Shown piece after piece: positions 18,210 through 30,200 of a stretch of 64,000 nt of DNA. Position numbers and translations under genes: made by a program. Source of the DNA: Pelagimonas sp050633425 (GTDB taxonomy: Bacteria > Pseudomonadota > Alphaproteobacteria > Rhodobacterales > Rhodobacteraceae). How positions within the stretch are numbered: position 1 is the first letter of the stretch; each line of letters begins with the position of its first letter. The DNA is taken from positions 124,001 to 188,000 of the forward strand of contig NZ_JBOEGM010000016.1 in the NCBI RefSeq assembly GCF_050633425.1, given 5' to 3'. The notes under the pieces were generated by a model. It was not told the origin of the DNA. It ran no database searches and worked only from the letters and a program-made list of their open reading frames with translations.

Positions 18210-19421
18210 TCAGGTGTCGCCTTGCGGCACTTTTATGTCGTCCATCCCCTCAGGCTGAGACATCTTTTTGCGATACGCCGTAGGCGTTTGGCCCGTCTCG
18301 CGCTTGAAAGCGTTGTAAAAGGAAGATCGGGCGTTAAAGCCCACATCATATGTGATGTTCAAAACGGATTCGTTGGTCGTTGACAGTAAGGTTTTTGCCT
18401 CGGCGATCCGATAGCCGTTCACAAAATCAAAGAAACTTTTGCCAATCATCTCATTCAATGTTTGCGAGATGTAATTGGCCGAAGCGCCGGTGTGTGTGGC
18501 CAAGGCCCAAAGGGAAAGGTTGGGATCCCTGTGCAAGTGGTCCACCTCCATCGCAAGGCGAAGTTTGCGGCTCAGCCGTTCAGAGGCTTCTGTGCTCAAG
18601 GCGGATTTTTCGTATTTGCCAGTCGGCTGCCCTTTTCCGGGTTTGGGATTGTCGCCACCGTCCGGTTCCAAAGGAGGGCGCTGGCGTAAACCCCAAAGGG
18701 TCACGGCACCGACAAGGGCGAAACCGGCCAAACTGGCGATCACGAGAAAAGCTGTTGTTGAGCGGCTCTCTCCAGACCCAAACGCAAAAATCAGAAGAAG
18801 GGCCTGCGTAATCCAAAACAGGATCGCGAGGCCTCCGATCACGTAAATCCAACGCAATTCGTGCTGTTCCGTGCTGGCATACACGTCTCGTAATTTGAGC
18901 CGAAAGTTCATTAATCGGCGCAAGATTAGGTAAAGATATATGGCGATCTGGGGGTAAACCGCGAGTTGCAACACAGTAAAGAGAGCCGCGAGTGTGAGTG
19001 TCCATGCAGCGGTGAATTCAGGCTCGCTGGACGACAATGCCTCCCGAACGGTTTGCGGCGAGGCCAGTGTCAAAATCGTCACCACAAGGGCTGAGACTGG
19101 TAAAAAGGCGTGGCGTTTCAATTTGGTAGGCCATTGCTGTCCCTGCGAGGTCAGAACAAAAACATAGAGCCAAAAGAGCGGAGCAAGAAGAAACGAACTT
19201 GGCCATGTGGCCATATCGGCGGCAAATGCATAGGCCTGTGGCAAGGTTCCGATCAGTTGCGAAAAGGCGTCGGGCAAATTGTTCACGGCGATTGCAGCAA
19301 GGAAGGCCGCAAAGCTCTGGCTCACGCGGGAGTATTGTGTTTGCAGAAGACAAAAAGCGACGCCGAACACCGTGATTGCGAGTGTTGCGATGCTTATCAT
19401 TTCCAATAAAATTTTGTCCAT
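18210..19421 (-). CDS. Membrane-anchored AraC-family transcriptional regulator
   Basis: A 403-residue protein. The first 235 residues contain about seven hydrophobic segments (from LEMISIATLAITVFGVAFCLL to FLVIASLAGFALVGAVTLWGL). A basic and acidic linker leads to a C-terminal AraC DNA-binding domain with both helix-turn-helices (LSLWALATHTGASANYISQT and VLNITYDVGFNARSSFYNAF, then KRETGQTPTAYRK). Such seven-TM AraC proteins are thought to sense a signal in the membrane and bind DNA directly. ATG 19421 is preferred to an upstream TTG. It is followed on the same strand by nothing but the small lipoprotein. A serine hydrolase gene lies upstream. Confidence 0.85.
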   Translation of the reverse strand: MDKILLEMISIATLAITVFGVAFCLLQTQYSRVSQSFAAFLAAIAVNNLPDAFSQLIGTLPQAYAFAADMATWPSSFLLAPLFWLYVFVLTSQGQQWPTKLKRHAFLPVSALVVTILTLASPQTVREALSSSEPEFTAAWTLTLAALFTVLQLAVYPQIAIYLYLILRRLMNFRLKLRDVYASTEQHELRWIYVIGGLAILFWITQALLLIFAFGSGESRSTTAFLVIASLAGFALVGAVTLWGLRQRPPLEPDGGDNPKPGKGQPTGKYEKSALSTEASERLSRKLRLAMEVDHLHRDPNLSLWALATHTGASANYISQTLNEMIGKSFFDFVNGYRIAEAKTLLSTTNESVLNITYDVGFNARSSFYNAFKRETGQTPTAYRKKMSQPEGMDDIKVPQGDT

Positions 19422-19501
19422 AAAGGCAGAGTGTCCTAAATGTTCTAGAGAGGCTAGAAGGTTCAAACCAAGGATATCGTGCTGTGTAAAACCGCAGCAT
19501 T

Positions 19502-20512
19502 CTATCGTGGAACAAGACTTTGTGCGACGTCTTCTATCGCGCCGTTGCGATTGGTGACAGCGGCACGGACCCGCCCGGTTGAGAGTTCGGCCGCGACAAT
19601 GGCGTCGAACCCGATGTTTCGACCTTCATGCCAAATTGCCTGCCCCGGCGAGACGAACACGCCCAACCCAGCCTGCTGTTTTACGGGCGTGATCATACGA
19701 TCTGCCAATTCAAAGGGCAGGAGGGCATGGCGCCTGCGGTTCAGTGAATCGAGCACAGCTTGAAACAGCCTTGCCAGATCAGCAGCCGTTGCCCAAAGCC
19801 CCGCTGCTGCGCTTTCCGGGTGACGTCGAAACCCGCCTTTGACGGGGTGCCCGTTTTCAAAAAAACCATAGGCGAAAGCACGCGTTGGTGTGATGGCGAA
19901 GGTCGCAAGGGGTGCGCCAATCGGCTTGAGTACGCTTTTGGACACATAGGCCGCGAACGCCTCTCCGGTGACGTCTTCGATCATCGCCTGCAAGACCATT
20001 GTGCCACCTCCACTATATCTGAATTGTTTAAAAAGCCGACGTCGGGTTCGAATTGCCGCCGAATTTGCGCGTCCGTGCCCATCCAGAATTTCAAGACTGT
20101 CGGGCAGGTCTTGGTCTGAGGTGTAGCCCCCAAAGCCGTGAACGCTCGTGCCAGCCGTATGAGACATCAGGTCTGCAATTGTTGCCGTCGCGCTGCGCGG
20201 GCCGGGCAATTGCCAGCGCGACAGATATCGGTTCACAGGCATGTCGAGGTCAATTCGGCCATCGCGGACCAACGTCAAAACAGCGAAGGCCGTCACCGGT
20301 TTGGAGCAGGAGGCCACCTGAAAAAGCGTATCATGGCCGACCGCGATATTGGGGCGTGCATCGCCTTTATGTCTGACCGTCAGCAGCCCCTCATTCACCG
20401 CGGCAAACTGATAGCCGGTCGCGTTGCGAGGGGTTTGTTGGGCTATCGACGGCCTTGTTACATGTGCAAAAGCAGCTGCCAGGCTCATTGTGTTAAAAGT
20501 GCGTCGGTTCAT
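19502..20512 (-). CDS. Serine hydrolase, beta-lactamase/class C fold, probably Tat-exported
   Basis: A 336-residue beta-lactamase-family (PF00144-type) protein. The nucleophile motif is SCSK in FQVASCSKPVTAFAVL near residue 74. The tyrosine motif appears as RYSGGGTMVLQ near residue 165 (YSG instead of YSN). The N-terminus MNRRTFNTMSLAAAFAHV has a twin-arginine-like start before a hydrophobic segment, so export is likely. Family members hydrolyse peptides, esters or peptidoglycan stems. ATG 20512 is chosen because it begins the signal sequence. The enzyme is upstream of the membrane AraC gene and near a second, RTX-fused hydrolase of the same fold. Confidence 0.82.
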   Translation of the reverse strand: MNRRTFNTMSLAAAFAHVTRPSIAQQTPRNATGYQFAAVNEGLLTVRHKGDARPNIAVGHDTLFQVASCSKPVTAFAVLTLVRDGRIDLDMPVNRYLSRWQLPGPRSATATIADLMSHTAGTSVHGFGGYTSDQDLPDSLEILDGHGRANSAAIRTRRRLFKQFRYSGGGTMVLQAMIEDVTGEAFAAYVSKSVLKPIGAPLATFAITPTRAFAYGFFENGHPVKGGFRRHPESAAAGLWATAADLARLFQAVLDSLNRRRHALLPFELADRMITPVKQQAGLGVFVSPGQAIWHEGRNIGFDAIVAAELSTGRVRAAVTNRNGAIEDVAQSLVPR

Positions 20513-20718
20513 GGTGTGATCTTCTCTTCTCCTGCTCAACGGTGACTGGGTTCTGGCCCTTGCGGTCTGAAATGGCCCGTGATCAGTGCGATGTCGCCTG
20601 TGCCTATAGGTTTGGACAGTAAACGATGTCGCAATAGGCCGTCTTGCCGGTGCCGGTTATGAGGGAGCGGCAAGACAGTCGGGATGCCCCGCAAGGGCCA
20701 GAACACCCCGAGCAAATG

Positions 20719-22605
20719 TCAAAATATGAAATCGGTTTCCGTCAGTTCACCGTTCGGCGAGGCGATCACCAGAGTGTCTTCGCCAAACGTGATGTCATAG
20801 CCCCGACCGCCACTTCGTTCAGACATCTGCAAGTCTTGGAAAGTCAGATTCAGCGCCGAGAGGTCGATTTGATCTTTGCCTGTCTCAAAACTTTTGATGG
20901 TGTCGTTTCCGCTGTTCTCGTTGAACACAAAGATGTCTGACCCATGTCCCCCTTTAAGAAAGTCGTCACCTTCGCCGCCGTTCAGGGTGTCATTCCCGCG
21001 GCCGCCGCGCAGGATATCGTCACCTGAGCTTCCTGACAGGTCGTCATTGCCACGCCCGCCGCGCAAAATGTCATCTCCGCTGTCGCCGTCCAATCTATCG
21101 TCGCCGCGCCCGCCCGAGATTTTATCCTCTCCGCGTCCGCCAAAGAGGTGATCGTTTCCGCGCTTCCCGGCAATTTTGTCGTTTCCGGCGTCTCCTGAGA
21201 TGCTGTCGTCACCGTTGCGTCCGTTCAAGCTGTCATTGCCTGCGCCCCCGGAAATTTTGTCGTCTCCTCGGCCGCCGACCAGACGATCCTTGCCTGACAA
21301 CCCTACGAGCTGATTGCCCGCGGTGGCCGTGTCTGAGCCATCATTTTCGACGCGGAAATTGGAGCCTGTTTCGTCGGCAACGAACAAAAGCGATCCGTCT
21401 TTGAAGGTGAGCCGATCTGTTTCCAGCTCAGAGAGACGAGTGTCGATGGATAAGGTGACGCCATCAACGGTCAAAAGTGTCTGAGCGGTGCCATCGGTTC
21501 CGATCGTCTCGCTCAGCTCGAGGTCAGCGGCGGTGGTCGTGAACTCTAGGTCGCCGCCATCTCCATAATTTTGGCCCCAAGCCGGGGTGTTTATAAGGCT
21601 CGCAAGGGCTTGGAAAACTTCATCGCTGGGCCGATCAAACCCATATCTCATCGTTTCGGCGGCTGAAAAGATGGTCCCGGTGGCCGGGTGGAACAGCGTG
21701 ATCGACCCTGTGCCATAGGTGCCTCCGCCATGACCAATGAACGGGCTGCCTTCTGGTCCGTCTTCTGCCGTAAAGTATTGTTCCAATGCGCCCATTTGGT
21801 TTTCCGGCACGAGCGTGCCATCGATAAACAGAGCCTTCATAAAGCGGATCATGTCGCCGGTGTTGGATACGACGCCGCCATCGCCCAAATCTGCAACCGG
21901 CAAGTTCGTTACTTCGATGATCTCACCCTCAACGACGGCATAAGAGCGCAAAATTCCCTCAGGCCGGTCGAACCCCGGCAGCCCGGACGACGTCATTCCG
22001 ACCGGGTCGAAAATACGCGTTTGGTATTCCTCTGCCAGTGTGTTGCCGGTCGCGTTTTCGATCAGGAGGCCCAACAACAAAAAGCCCGTGTTGCTATAGT
22101 TGAACGCCTCACCTGGGGCGAACAAAGCAGAGGGATCAATGGCCTCAAGAAGCTCCAAGTATTGTTCGGGGCCAACGGGCTTCGGCGGATCCTGACTAAG
22201 CATTTCAATGACTGCATCATAAAGTTCAGGAACGTCGTTAAAGAAGTCCGGGATTCCTGAGCTATGGGTCATCAGCTGCCGGAGCGTAACGTCATGGATG
22301 TTGGGCATCCAGGACAGCGGTGTGATGTCCATTGCGTCGGCCAAGCGGTCGTCCAATGAAAATTTCCCTTCTTCCACCAATTGAAGGAGGACAGTTGTGG
22401 TCAACATCTTGGTTTGCGACCCGATTTCGAATGTGTCTGCTGCGGTCGCCAAAGTCGGGTCGCCAAGGCCGACAGTTCCATTGACGACATTGACGGACAC
22501 GCCGTTTCGATACGCTTCGAACACAAGTGCGGGTGCCGGTCCTTCATAGCTGTTGATCGTTTCGGTCGGGCCATCGCTGATTGCGGTAGGGTCAAATTGG
22601 GTCAC
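20719..22605 (-). CDS. RTX-type secreted serine hydrolase (beta-lactamase fold plus Ca2+-binding repeats)
   Basis: A 628-residue two-part protein. Residues 1-330 form a D-Ala-D-Ala carboxypeptidase/beta-lactamase-like domain with GSQTKML (SxxK nucleophile) and FNYSNTGFLLLG (YxN). After a beta-rich linker, about twelve glycine/aspartate nonapeptides (such as GGRGDDKIS and GGAGNDSLN) form an RTX beta-roll from about residue 435 to 560. The last 60 residues resemble a type I secretion signal. There is no Sec signal, as expected for ABC-type export. The start is GTG 22605, with GGAGA five bases upstream. The open frame extends to a less convincing GTG at 22758. No type I exporter genes are in the window. 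Confidence 0.85.
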   Translation of the reverse strand: MTQFDPTAISDGPTETINSYEGPAPALVFEAYRNGVSVNVVNGTVGLGDPTLATAADTFEIGSQTKMLTTTVLLQLVEEGKFSLDDRLADAMDITPLSWMPNIHDVTLRQLMTHSSGIPDFFNDVPELYDAVIEMLSQDPPKPVGPEQYLELLEAIDPSALFAPGEAFNYSNTGFLLLGLLIENATGNTLAEEYQTRIFDPVGMTSSGLPGFDRPEGILRSYAVVEGEIIEVTNLPVADLGDGGVVSNTGDMIRFMKALFIDGTLVPENQMGALEQYFTAEDGPEGSPFIGHGGGTYGTGSITLFHPATGTIFSAAETMRYGFDRPSDEVFQALASLINTPAWGQNYGDGGDLEFTTTAADLELSETIGTDGTAQTLLTVDGVTLSIDTRLSELETDRLTFKDGSLLFVADETGSNFRVENDGSDTATAGNQLVGLSGKDRLVGGRGDDKISGGAGNDSLNGRNGDDSISGDAGNDKIAGKRGNDHLFGGRGEDKISGGRGDDRLDGDSGDDILRGGRGNDDLSGSSGDDILRGGRGNDTLNGGEGDDFLKGGHGSDIFVFNENSGNDTIKSFETGKDQIDLSALNLTFQDLQMSERSGGRGYDITFGEDTLVIASPNGELTETDFIF

Positions 22606-22949
22606 TTGTTTCTCCGTTTTCCCGGGCGCCTCGGTGCGCCGTTCGATCCCACCTACCGCAGCGAAGGTTTTCGGCTCGTCTCTCCCGGCTGACACAGACA
22701 AGGCAATTGTTTCCCCGTGAAGGGGCGGACAAACGGGCGGGGAGGGGCTTGGTTGCACAACTCACTCCGCGAGGATTCACCACATGAAGCGATAACGGCT
22801 TCTGGCACTTCTGAACTGCGGGCCTGCTAGGGCGTAAAGGGCCAAGCATTGGTCACTCTGAAACCAAGACTTTAAAGCCGCTTGGGCCTCTTTTGATCTG
22901 CTTTGACGCGGAGAAGGTGGAGATGGCGGTGGGCAATGCCGTCAGGCCA
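22606..22949. other. Upstream region of the RTX hydrolase, no gene recognised
   Basis: About 340 bases between the GTG start of the RTX hydrolase and the transposase remnant. It should hold the leftward promoter. No clear motif was found. Confidence 0.35.
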
Positions 22950-23780
22950 TAGTGGTTGTCAGCAAGCCTAACGCGATGCCGCAACTGACCTTGCAGGTGT
23001 CATGTGGTTTGCCTGTCAGGCAGTCCCTTGGTCTTGTCGCAAGTCTTCGGGGATTGATCGGGCTTGATTGGTCCCGAGTGAGACTTTGGCCCTTATGCCG
23101 GTGGCAAAAGACCTTCGAGAACGGCAATCCCTGTCGGGCAACTTCGGGGGCATTGCGTCTGTTTCGCGCCAATAACGGCCATAAATCTGAACGCGGTGGG
23201 GCGTGGAACGCGCGCAAGAATGGCGGCCCCAAGCTCCGACTTTGGCGCAAGAATTTCATAGGTGTTGATAAACAGATGCGGGTGAGACATGCACTCGAGG
23301 TCACGAGCGGGAGCATCGGTGACGCCCCTATGTTCCCAGAGTTTCGAAAATAAATATCGCCCGATCGGGGGAAAGACACTGTGACGGAGGCGGGGGCTGG
23401 GGATAACCGCACAAGGCCATGATGCGATCGCTGCCCGCACTGCACATACTGTCATTTTGGGGCTTAAAAACGCTAAGCTGTGAAACCCGGACACATCAAA
23501 AGCCATCGAACGAAACGAAGCGGTGTGATCTTCGGACTATCTGGGTGGTGCGGTGTGCTGACAGTTAACCGGAGCTCTCCGTCCCAGCCGGGGCGGGACG
23601 AAAATGCACTGCGTTAAGCTGCTTGGTCAGCGCCTCTCAGCGCGCGACTTAGACCACCAAGTTGCGAGGACCCAGACCGCTCCTCGATCCCGTAGCGCTC
23701 AATAGCTCTCGGCACCTCACGTACTGTGACCACAGGTTCAGCCGGCCCCGGAAAGGGAAAGCACGTGCCCGAGCTTATGT
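22950..23780 (+). pseudogene. Decayed IS5-family transposase
   Basis: Pieces of a DDE transposase are readable in order but in shifting frames. Early parts are LIGLDW and the RRQKT-like RWQKTFENGNPCRATSGAL. The central block WNARKNGGPKLRLWRKNF continues to VTSGSIGDAPMFPE at about 23200-23340. Later come NEAV, TKMHCVKLLGQRLSARDL at about 23600-23655 and PGKGK near 23750. These follow the layout of IS5/IS903-type transposases of about 250-280 residues. Several indels and stops make it inactive. Terminal inverted repeats could not be defined. It separates the RTX hydrolase from the giant RTX gene. Confidence 0.75.
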
Positions 23781-24275
23781 CGGCCAATACCGACGTCGGA
23801 CGCAAAAATGAAAGCGGGATAGCGTTTAAACATGCGCGTTTCTTGGAATGGTAGGGGGCACGTAGGGGCTGTGTTTACACAATTGAGCTTGTGTTTTTCA
23901 CGTAAGTAGTTGGGATATGAGTGGCTCTGATTGCGCGAAATTCCTTTCAAGCTACTCTAGCTTGCGTACATTGCGGGCTAAACCTAAATTTTCTTGCCAT
24001 GTAGAAATGCGGTGTCTACGCTCGGTTAACGTGTGGTTAGTTGGGGGTTTGTCCATTGATGCCGCACAGCCGTTGTTCCAGTTTTTTCTCGACCAAGCTG
24101 TACAAATAAACAGGCCGAGCCTGGCTCATTTTTACGCTCTGGAATTTCAATACCAAACCCGTTTGCGGGCTTTTTTAGGATGCTTTGAATATGACTGCTG
24201 CTGCCGCACTAATTGCTTCTCTAACAAATTCGTCCCGTTGCGCTGCGTTTACAGCACTCGACGGAGGGAATTGAT
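23781..24275. other. Upstream region of the giant RTX gene
   Basis: About 500 AT-richer bases with only short, low-quality open frames. It should hold the promoter of the large RTX gene. No confident -35/-10 pair was picked. A GGAGGGAATTGAT ribosome site immediately precedes ATG 24276. Confidence 0.4.
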
Positions 24276-27200
24276 ATGCCTGTTTTTAATGGTGATGGCG
24301 GCAACAATACTCTGACTGGCGGACCTGGAGACGATACGCTGAATGGCTTGGGTGGTCATGATGTTTTGTTTGGCGGCGCGGGCAATGACAGTCTGGTTGG
24401 CGGTGATGGCAATGATACCCTAGATGGCAGTGATGGCGCGGGTGGTTTCATCAACCCAAACCGCGATACGCTAGAGGGCGGGGCGGGTGATGACTTGCTG
24501 GTATTTTCCCAGCCGCTTGGGTTTTCTGGGGCCTTCGCGAGCTTTGACGGTGGTGCGGATACCGACACGGTTAGCTTTACCAACGCCAATCTTGGCGCGA
24601 CTTATGTCGTCAATCTTGCAACGGGTCAGTTTACATCCAGTGGCACAATTGTCGGGTTCTTGGCTCGGGTCGAAAACGTCTCTGTTGCCAATGGCATGGG
24701 GGTCGTGGGCGATGTCAATGCCAATGTCATCACCGGGACGGGGTTCGCACATAACACCTTTGACGGCGGTGGCGGCAATGACACCATCGACGGCGGCGAT
24801 GGCAATGACACGATTGATGGTGGCCTAGACAACGACTCCATCCTTGGCGGTCTTAGCAATGACAGTCTGATCGGCGGCGCTGGCAATGACACGCTTGACG
24901 GTAGCGACGGCGTCACAAGCTATGCCACAAACTTGGATACTTTGCGCGGCGGAGCAGGTGACGATCTGCTGATCTATTCGATGGTTATCGCCGATTCCTT
25001 GACGGCCAACACCTTCGATGGTGGGGCGGATACGGACACGCTGAGCTTTACCAGTGCCAGTCTTGGCGCAACTTATGTCGCGAATTTGGCCACTGGTTTG
25101 TTCACATTCAACGGGGCAACCGTTGGGACGATCACAGCGATTGAAAACGTCACGGTTGCCGGAGGTATGGGCGTTGTCGGTGATGGCGCGGCCAATGTGA
25201 TCACTGGCACGGGGACCGTCAGTGCAAACACGTTTGATGGCGGCGGCGGCAATGACACCATCGACGGCGGCGGCGGCAGCGACTCAATCTCTGGCGGTGC
25301 GGGTGACGATTCACTGCAGGGTGGTGATGGCAATGACACCGTTGATGGCGGCACCGATAACGACGAGCTTTTCGGTGGCGATGGGAATGACAGTCTTCTT
25401 GGCGGCACTGGTAATGACACGCTGGAGGGCACTGATGGTGCCACGTTGCTGGGCGGCGGACTTGATACATTGGATGGCGGCGCGGGTGATGATCTGTTGA
25501 TCTATTCGCAGGCGCTTGGGTCCACTTCGGGCCTGAAAACCATGATCGGGGGGGCTGACAACGATACGGCTCTCTTCACGCATGCCAATCTTAATGCCAC
25601 CTATGTCGCGAATTTGGCCACGGGATTGTTTACCTCATCTGGCACCACTTTTGCGACGATGACCGGGATTGAAAACGTCACGGTCCAAAACCGGATGGGT
25701 GTTGTCGGTGACAGCAATGCCAATGTGATCACCGCTGTCGGATCGCATGCCAATGCCTTGGAGGGCGGCGGCGGCAACGACACAATTGATGGCGGTGCCG
25801 GGACTGACACGATTGATGGCGGATCGGGCGATGATTCACTCCTTGGTGGTCAGAACAATGACACCATCGACGGTGGCGCAGATGACGACACAATTGATGG
25901 CGGGACAGACCATGATGTGATGCTTGGTGGCTCTGGTGATGACAGCCTCATTGGCGGAGACGGCAACGACACGCTGGATGGCAGCGACGGCAGTGGCACG
26001 AGAGTCGCGCCAAACAATGATACCCTGCGTGGCGGCGCGGGTGATGATGTGCTGGTCTATTCAATGGACGGTGTTCACGGCAACGCCGTTCAGGTCTTTG
26101 ATGGCGGTGATGACACTGACACGCTGAGTTTTACGCATGCCAACCACGGCGGCAATCGAGAGATCAATTTGGCCACGGGGCTGTTCACCTCAAGCGGGAA
26201 CACACGCGGCACGATTACTGATATCGAAAACGTCGTTGTTGCTGGCGGTATGTCGGTTGTTGGAGATGCCGGAGCCAATGCCATCACTGGAACTGGGACA
26301 GCTGGCAATGCTTTTTCAGGTGGTGCGGGCGACGATACACTTGATGGCGGTGATGGCGCAGATACGGTTGATGGCGGCGAGCACGACGATTCAATTCTTG
26401 GCGGTAGCGGTGATGACAGTTTGGTTGGTGGCCAAAACAACGACACGATCGACGGTGGCGCGGATAATGACACGATTGACGGCGGCACCGACGATGATTT
26501 GATCCTTGGCGGCAGCGGCAATGATAGCCTGATCGGCGGTGACGGCGAAGACACGCTGGATGGTTCGGACGGCACCGGCTCCACAGTATCGCCAAACAAT
26601 GATACCTTGCTGGGCGGTGCCGGGGATGATCTGCTGATCTATTCGATGGACGGCGTTCATGGAGGGGCCATTCAAGTCTTTGATGGTGGCGCTGACACCG
26701 ACACGCTGAGCTTTACCAACGCCAGCCATGGGGCGAACCGGGTGATCAATCTGTCATCTGGTTTGTTTACCACTAGCGGCACCACGCGCGGGACAATTGC
26801 CGGAATTGAAAACGTCACTGTTGCCAACGGCATGGGGGTGATCGGGGATGGGAACGACAACCTAATCACCGGGACAGGTGTGTTTGACAACACCTTCGAT
26901 GGCGGTGGCGGGAATGACACTGTTGATGGCGGCGACGGGAACGACACGCTGACCGGCGGTGCCGATGAAGATACGGTGACAGGCGGTCTTGGCAATGATG
27001 CCCTGTTTGGCGGTACGGGTGATGATAGCCTGATCGGTGGTGACGGCGACGACACGTTGGATGGCACGGATGGCAGCGGCAATAGAATAACGCCTAACAA
27101 CGACACCTTGTTGGGCGGCGACGGGGACGACCTGTTGATCTATTCTATGAATGGCGTACATGGCAGCGCCATTCAGACCTTTGACGGTGGCGCAGATACT

Positions 27201-30200
27201 GACACGCTGAGCTTTACCCACGCCGCGCACGGAGCGAACCGGGTGGTCAACCTATCCACTGGTTTGTTTACAACCAGCGGCACCACCCGCGCGACCATCA
27301 GTGATGTTGAAAACGTCACGGTTGGCAATCGCATGGGCGTTATCGGCGACAGTGAAGATAATGTGATCACCGGGACGGGCGACTTTGACAACAGTTTTGA
27401 TGGCGGCGAAGGGAATGACACCCTTGATGGCGGCGGCGGCAATGACAGCCTGATTGGCGGCACTGGCAATGACAGCCTGATTGGCGGCACTGGCAACGAT
27501 ACGTTGGATGGCAGCGATGGCACCCAGAACCTTGAATACCCGAACGCCGATACGCTTGAAGGCGGCGCGGGCGATGACCTGCTGATCTATTCGATGAACG
27601 GCGCCGGAAGTCTCGCTGTGACTTCTTTTGATGGCGGCGCGGACACCGATACGCTGAGCTTTACCGGTATCTTGGCAGCCACAGTGACGGCAGATCTGAA
27701 CACGGGTCTCTTCACCTCTGGCTCGGATACCGTTGGTAGCATTGCAGGTATTGAAAATGTCATTGTTGACAATGATATGCGTGTCATTGGCGACGCCGGC
27801 GACAACGTGATTACTGGCACTCATGTGCTTGGAACCAACCGCTTTGAAGGCGGCGCGGGCAATGACACGCTGGACGGCGGCGGCGGCAGCGATACGGTCT
27901 TCGGCGAGGCTGGGAACGACTCAGTTCTTGGCGGCGACGGCGATGACACCGTTGAAGGTGGGGCCGACAACGACACCGTGAGAGGTGGTCGTGGCACTGA
28001 CCGGCTTCATGGTGGCGAGGACGATGATTTGCTCTTTGGCGGGCAGGGGCACGACAGTGTCATTGGTGGCGCTGGCGATGACACGCTGGATGGCAGCGAT
28101 GGCAGCGGCACCTTTGATTTCGTCAATAATGATACCATCTACGCCGGCGCGGGGGATGACCTTTTGGTCTTCTCGATGGGCGACACCAACAGCATGTCTG
28201 GTTTGGTTTTTGATGGCGAAGCGGACAACGATACGATCAGCTTTACCCATGCGGATTTGGACAATCGTTGGTCCGTCACCCTGGGGGGGAGTTTTACGTT
28301 CGACAACGGCACAGGCCTGGACTTTATTGGTGTCACAGATGTCGAAAACGCGATCGTTGCCAATGCGATGACTGTGATTGGCGATGCGGGGGCGAATGCG
28401 ATCACCGGCACAGGCGTCTTTGACAACAGTTTCGAAGGCCGGGGCGGCGATGACACAATTGATGGCGGTGCCGGGAACGATTCATTACTGGGTGGATTGG
28501 GCGACGACAGCCTGATCGGCGGGCTGGGCAATGACACGCTAGACGGCAGCGATGGCTCGGGCTCGCTTTTGACACCGAATAACGACACGTTGCGCGGCGG
28601 TGCGGGTGATGACCTGCTGATCCATTCAATGCTGGGCACAGACGCCAACACGATCACGATCTTTGATGGCGGGGATGATAACGATACGCTGAGCTTTAGC
28701 GCTGCTATTTCCAGTGGGCACTCGGTCGATTTGACAACCGGCTTGCTGACCGATGGGGGCGTTACGCGTGGCACCGTTATTGGCATTGAAAATGTCTCAA
28801 CTGCCGGGGCTTTGAACGTTGTTGGGGACGGAAACGCCAATGCGATCACCGCAACCGGGAACTTCGAGAACACGTTTCATGGCGGAGCCGGCCAAGACAC
28901 GATTGACGGCGGCGGTGGCAATGATTCCCTTCAGGGGGACGCGGGGAGTGACAGCTTAACTGGCGGGGATGGCAACGATACGCTGGTGGCGTATGAAGGT
29001 GACCAAAACCTTTTCACCAACCCCAATGACTTTGATACATTGCGCGGTGGTGCTGGTGACGACCTGCTCGTCATTTCGCGGGGCGGCAATAACGGGGTTG
29101 ATGTTTCGGTCATTGATGGTGGGGCTGACAATGACACGCTGAGCATTGTCACGCTAAACTACGGCACGCCCTATGTTGTCAACCTTGAGACCGGTCTCTT
29201 TACCCTGTTCGGAACGCAAACGATCGCCACGATTGTCGACGTCGAAAATGTATTGATTCACAGTGCTTTAACCGTCGTTGGTAATGCCGACGATAACATG
29301 ATCACGGCGCAAAGCAACTATACCAATACCTTTGACGGTCGGGGCGGCGATGACACCCTTGATGGTGACGGTGGCAACGACCATATCACCGGCGGTTCGG
29401 GGGATGACAGCCTGATTGGTGGCGCGGGCAACGATACCCTTGATGGCAGCGATGGCACCGGAACGGTTGCTGTAAACAACGACACCCTACTAGGCGGGAG
29501 CGGCAACGACCTGTTGATTTATTCGATGAACGGCACCTTTGCGAGTGCCATTCAAACCTTTGACGGGGGTTCGGATAATGACACGCTCAGCTTTACCGGC
29601 AGCGGTTTGGGGTCTCAGCAGGTTGTCAATTTGACCTTTGGTGAGTTTACCTCAAACGGGGATGTGCGTGGATCGATTGCAGGGATCGAAAACGTCTCCG
29701 TCGTGGGTGGTATGGAGGTTATCGGGGACACCAACGATAACATGATTGTCGGAACCGGTGACTTCAACAACGTTTTCAGCTCATTGGACGGGCATGATAC
29801 GCTTGATGGTGGCGGCGGCGATGATGATCTGTATGGCGGCGCTGGGGATGATAGTATTCTTGGCGGGACCGGCAACGACAGCCTTATCGGCCACTTGGGT
29901 GATGACACGCTGGATGGCAGTGACGGCACCGGGACTGTTGGAGGTCCAAGCCTTGATGTCTTGCGTGGCGGCGCAGGAGACGATCTGCTGATCTATTCCA
30001 TGAATGGCAGCAATATCGCCCCGGACACGGGCACAAACACCAATCGTGCGCATGTCTTTGATGGCGGATCTGATGCCGATACGCTGAGCTTTACCAGCGG
30101 CGCGCTGACCAATGCGTGGTCTGTTGACATCGATCGCGGCGTGTTCACCAGTAACGGTGATGTTCATGGTCGGCTTGTCGGAATTGAAAACGTCAGCGTT

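Noticed and set aside
23917..24315. 132-codon frame running into the giant RTX gene
   Set aside because: Cysteine-rich, no domain, overlaps a well-supported gene in another frame.
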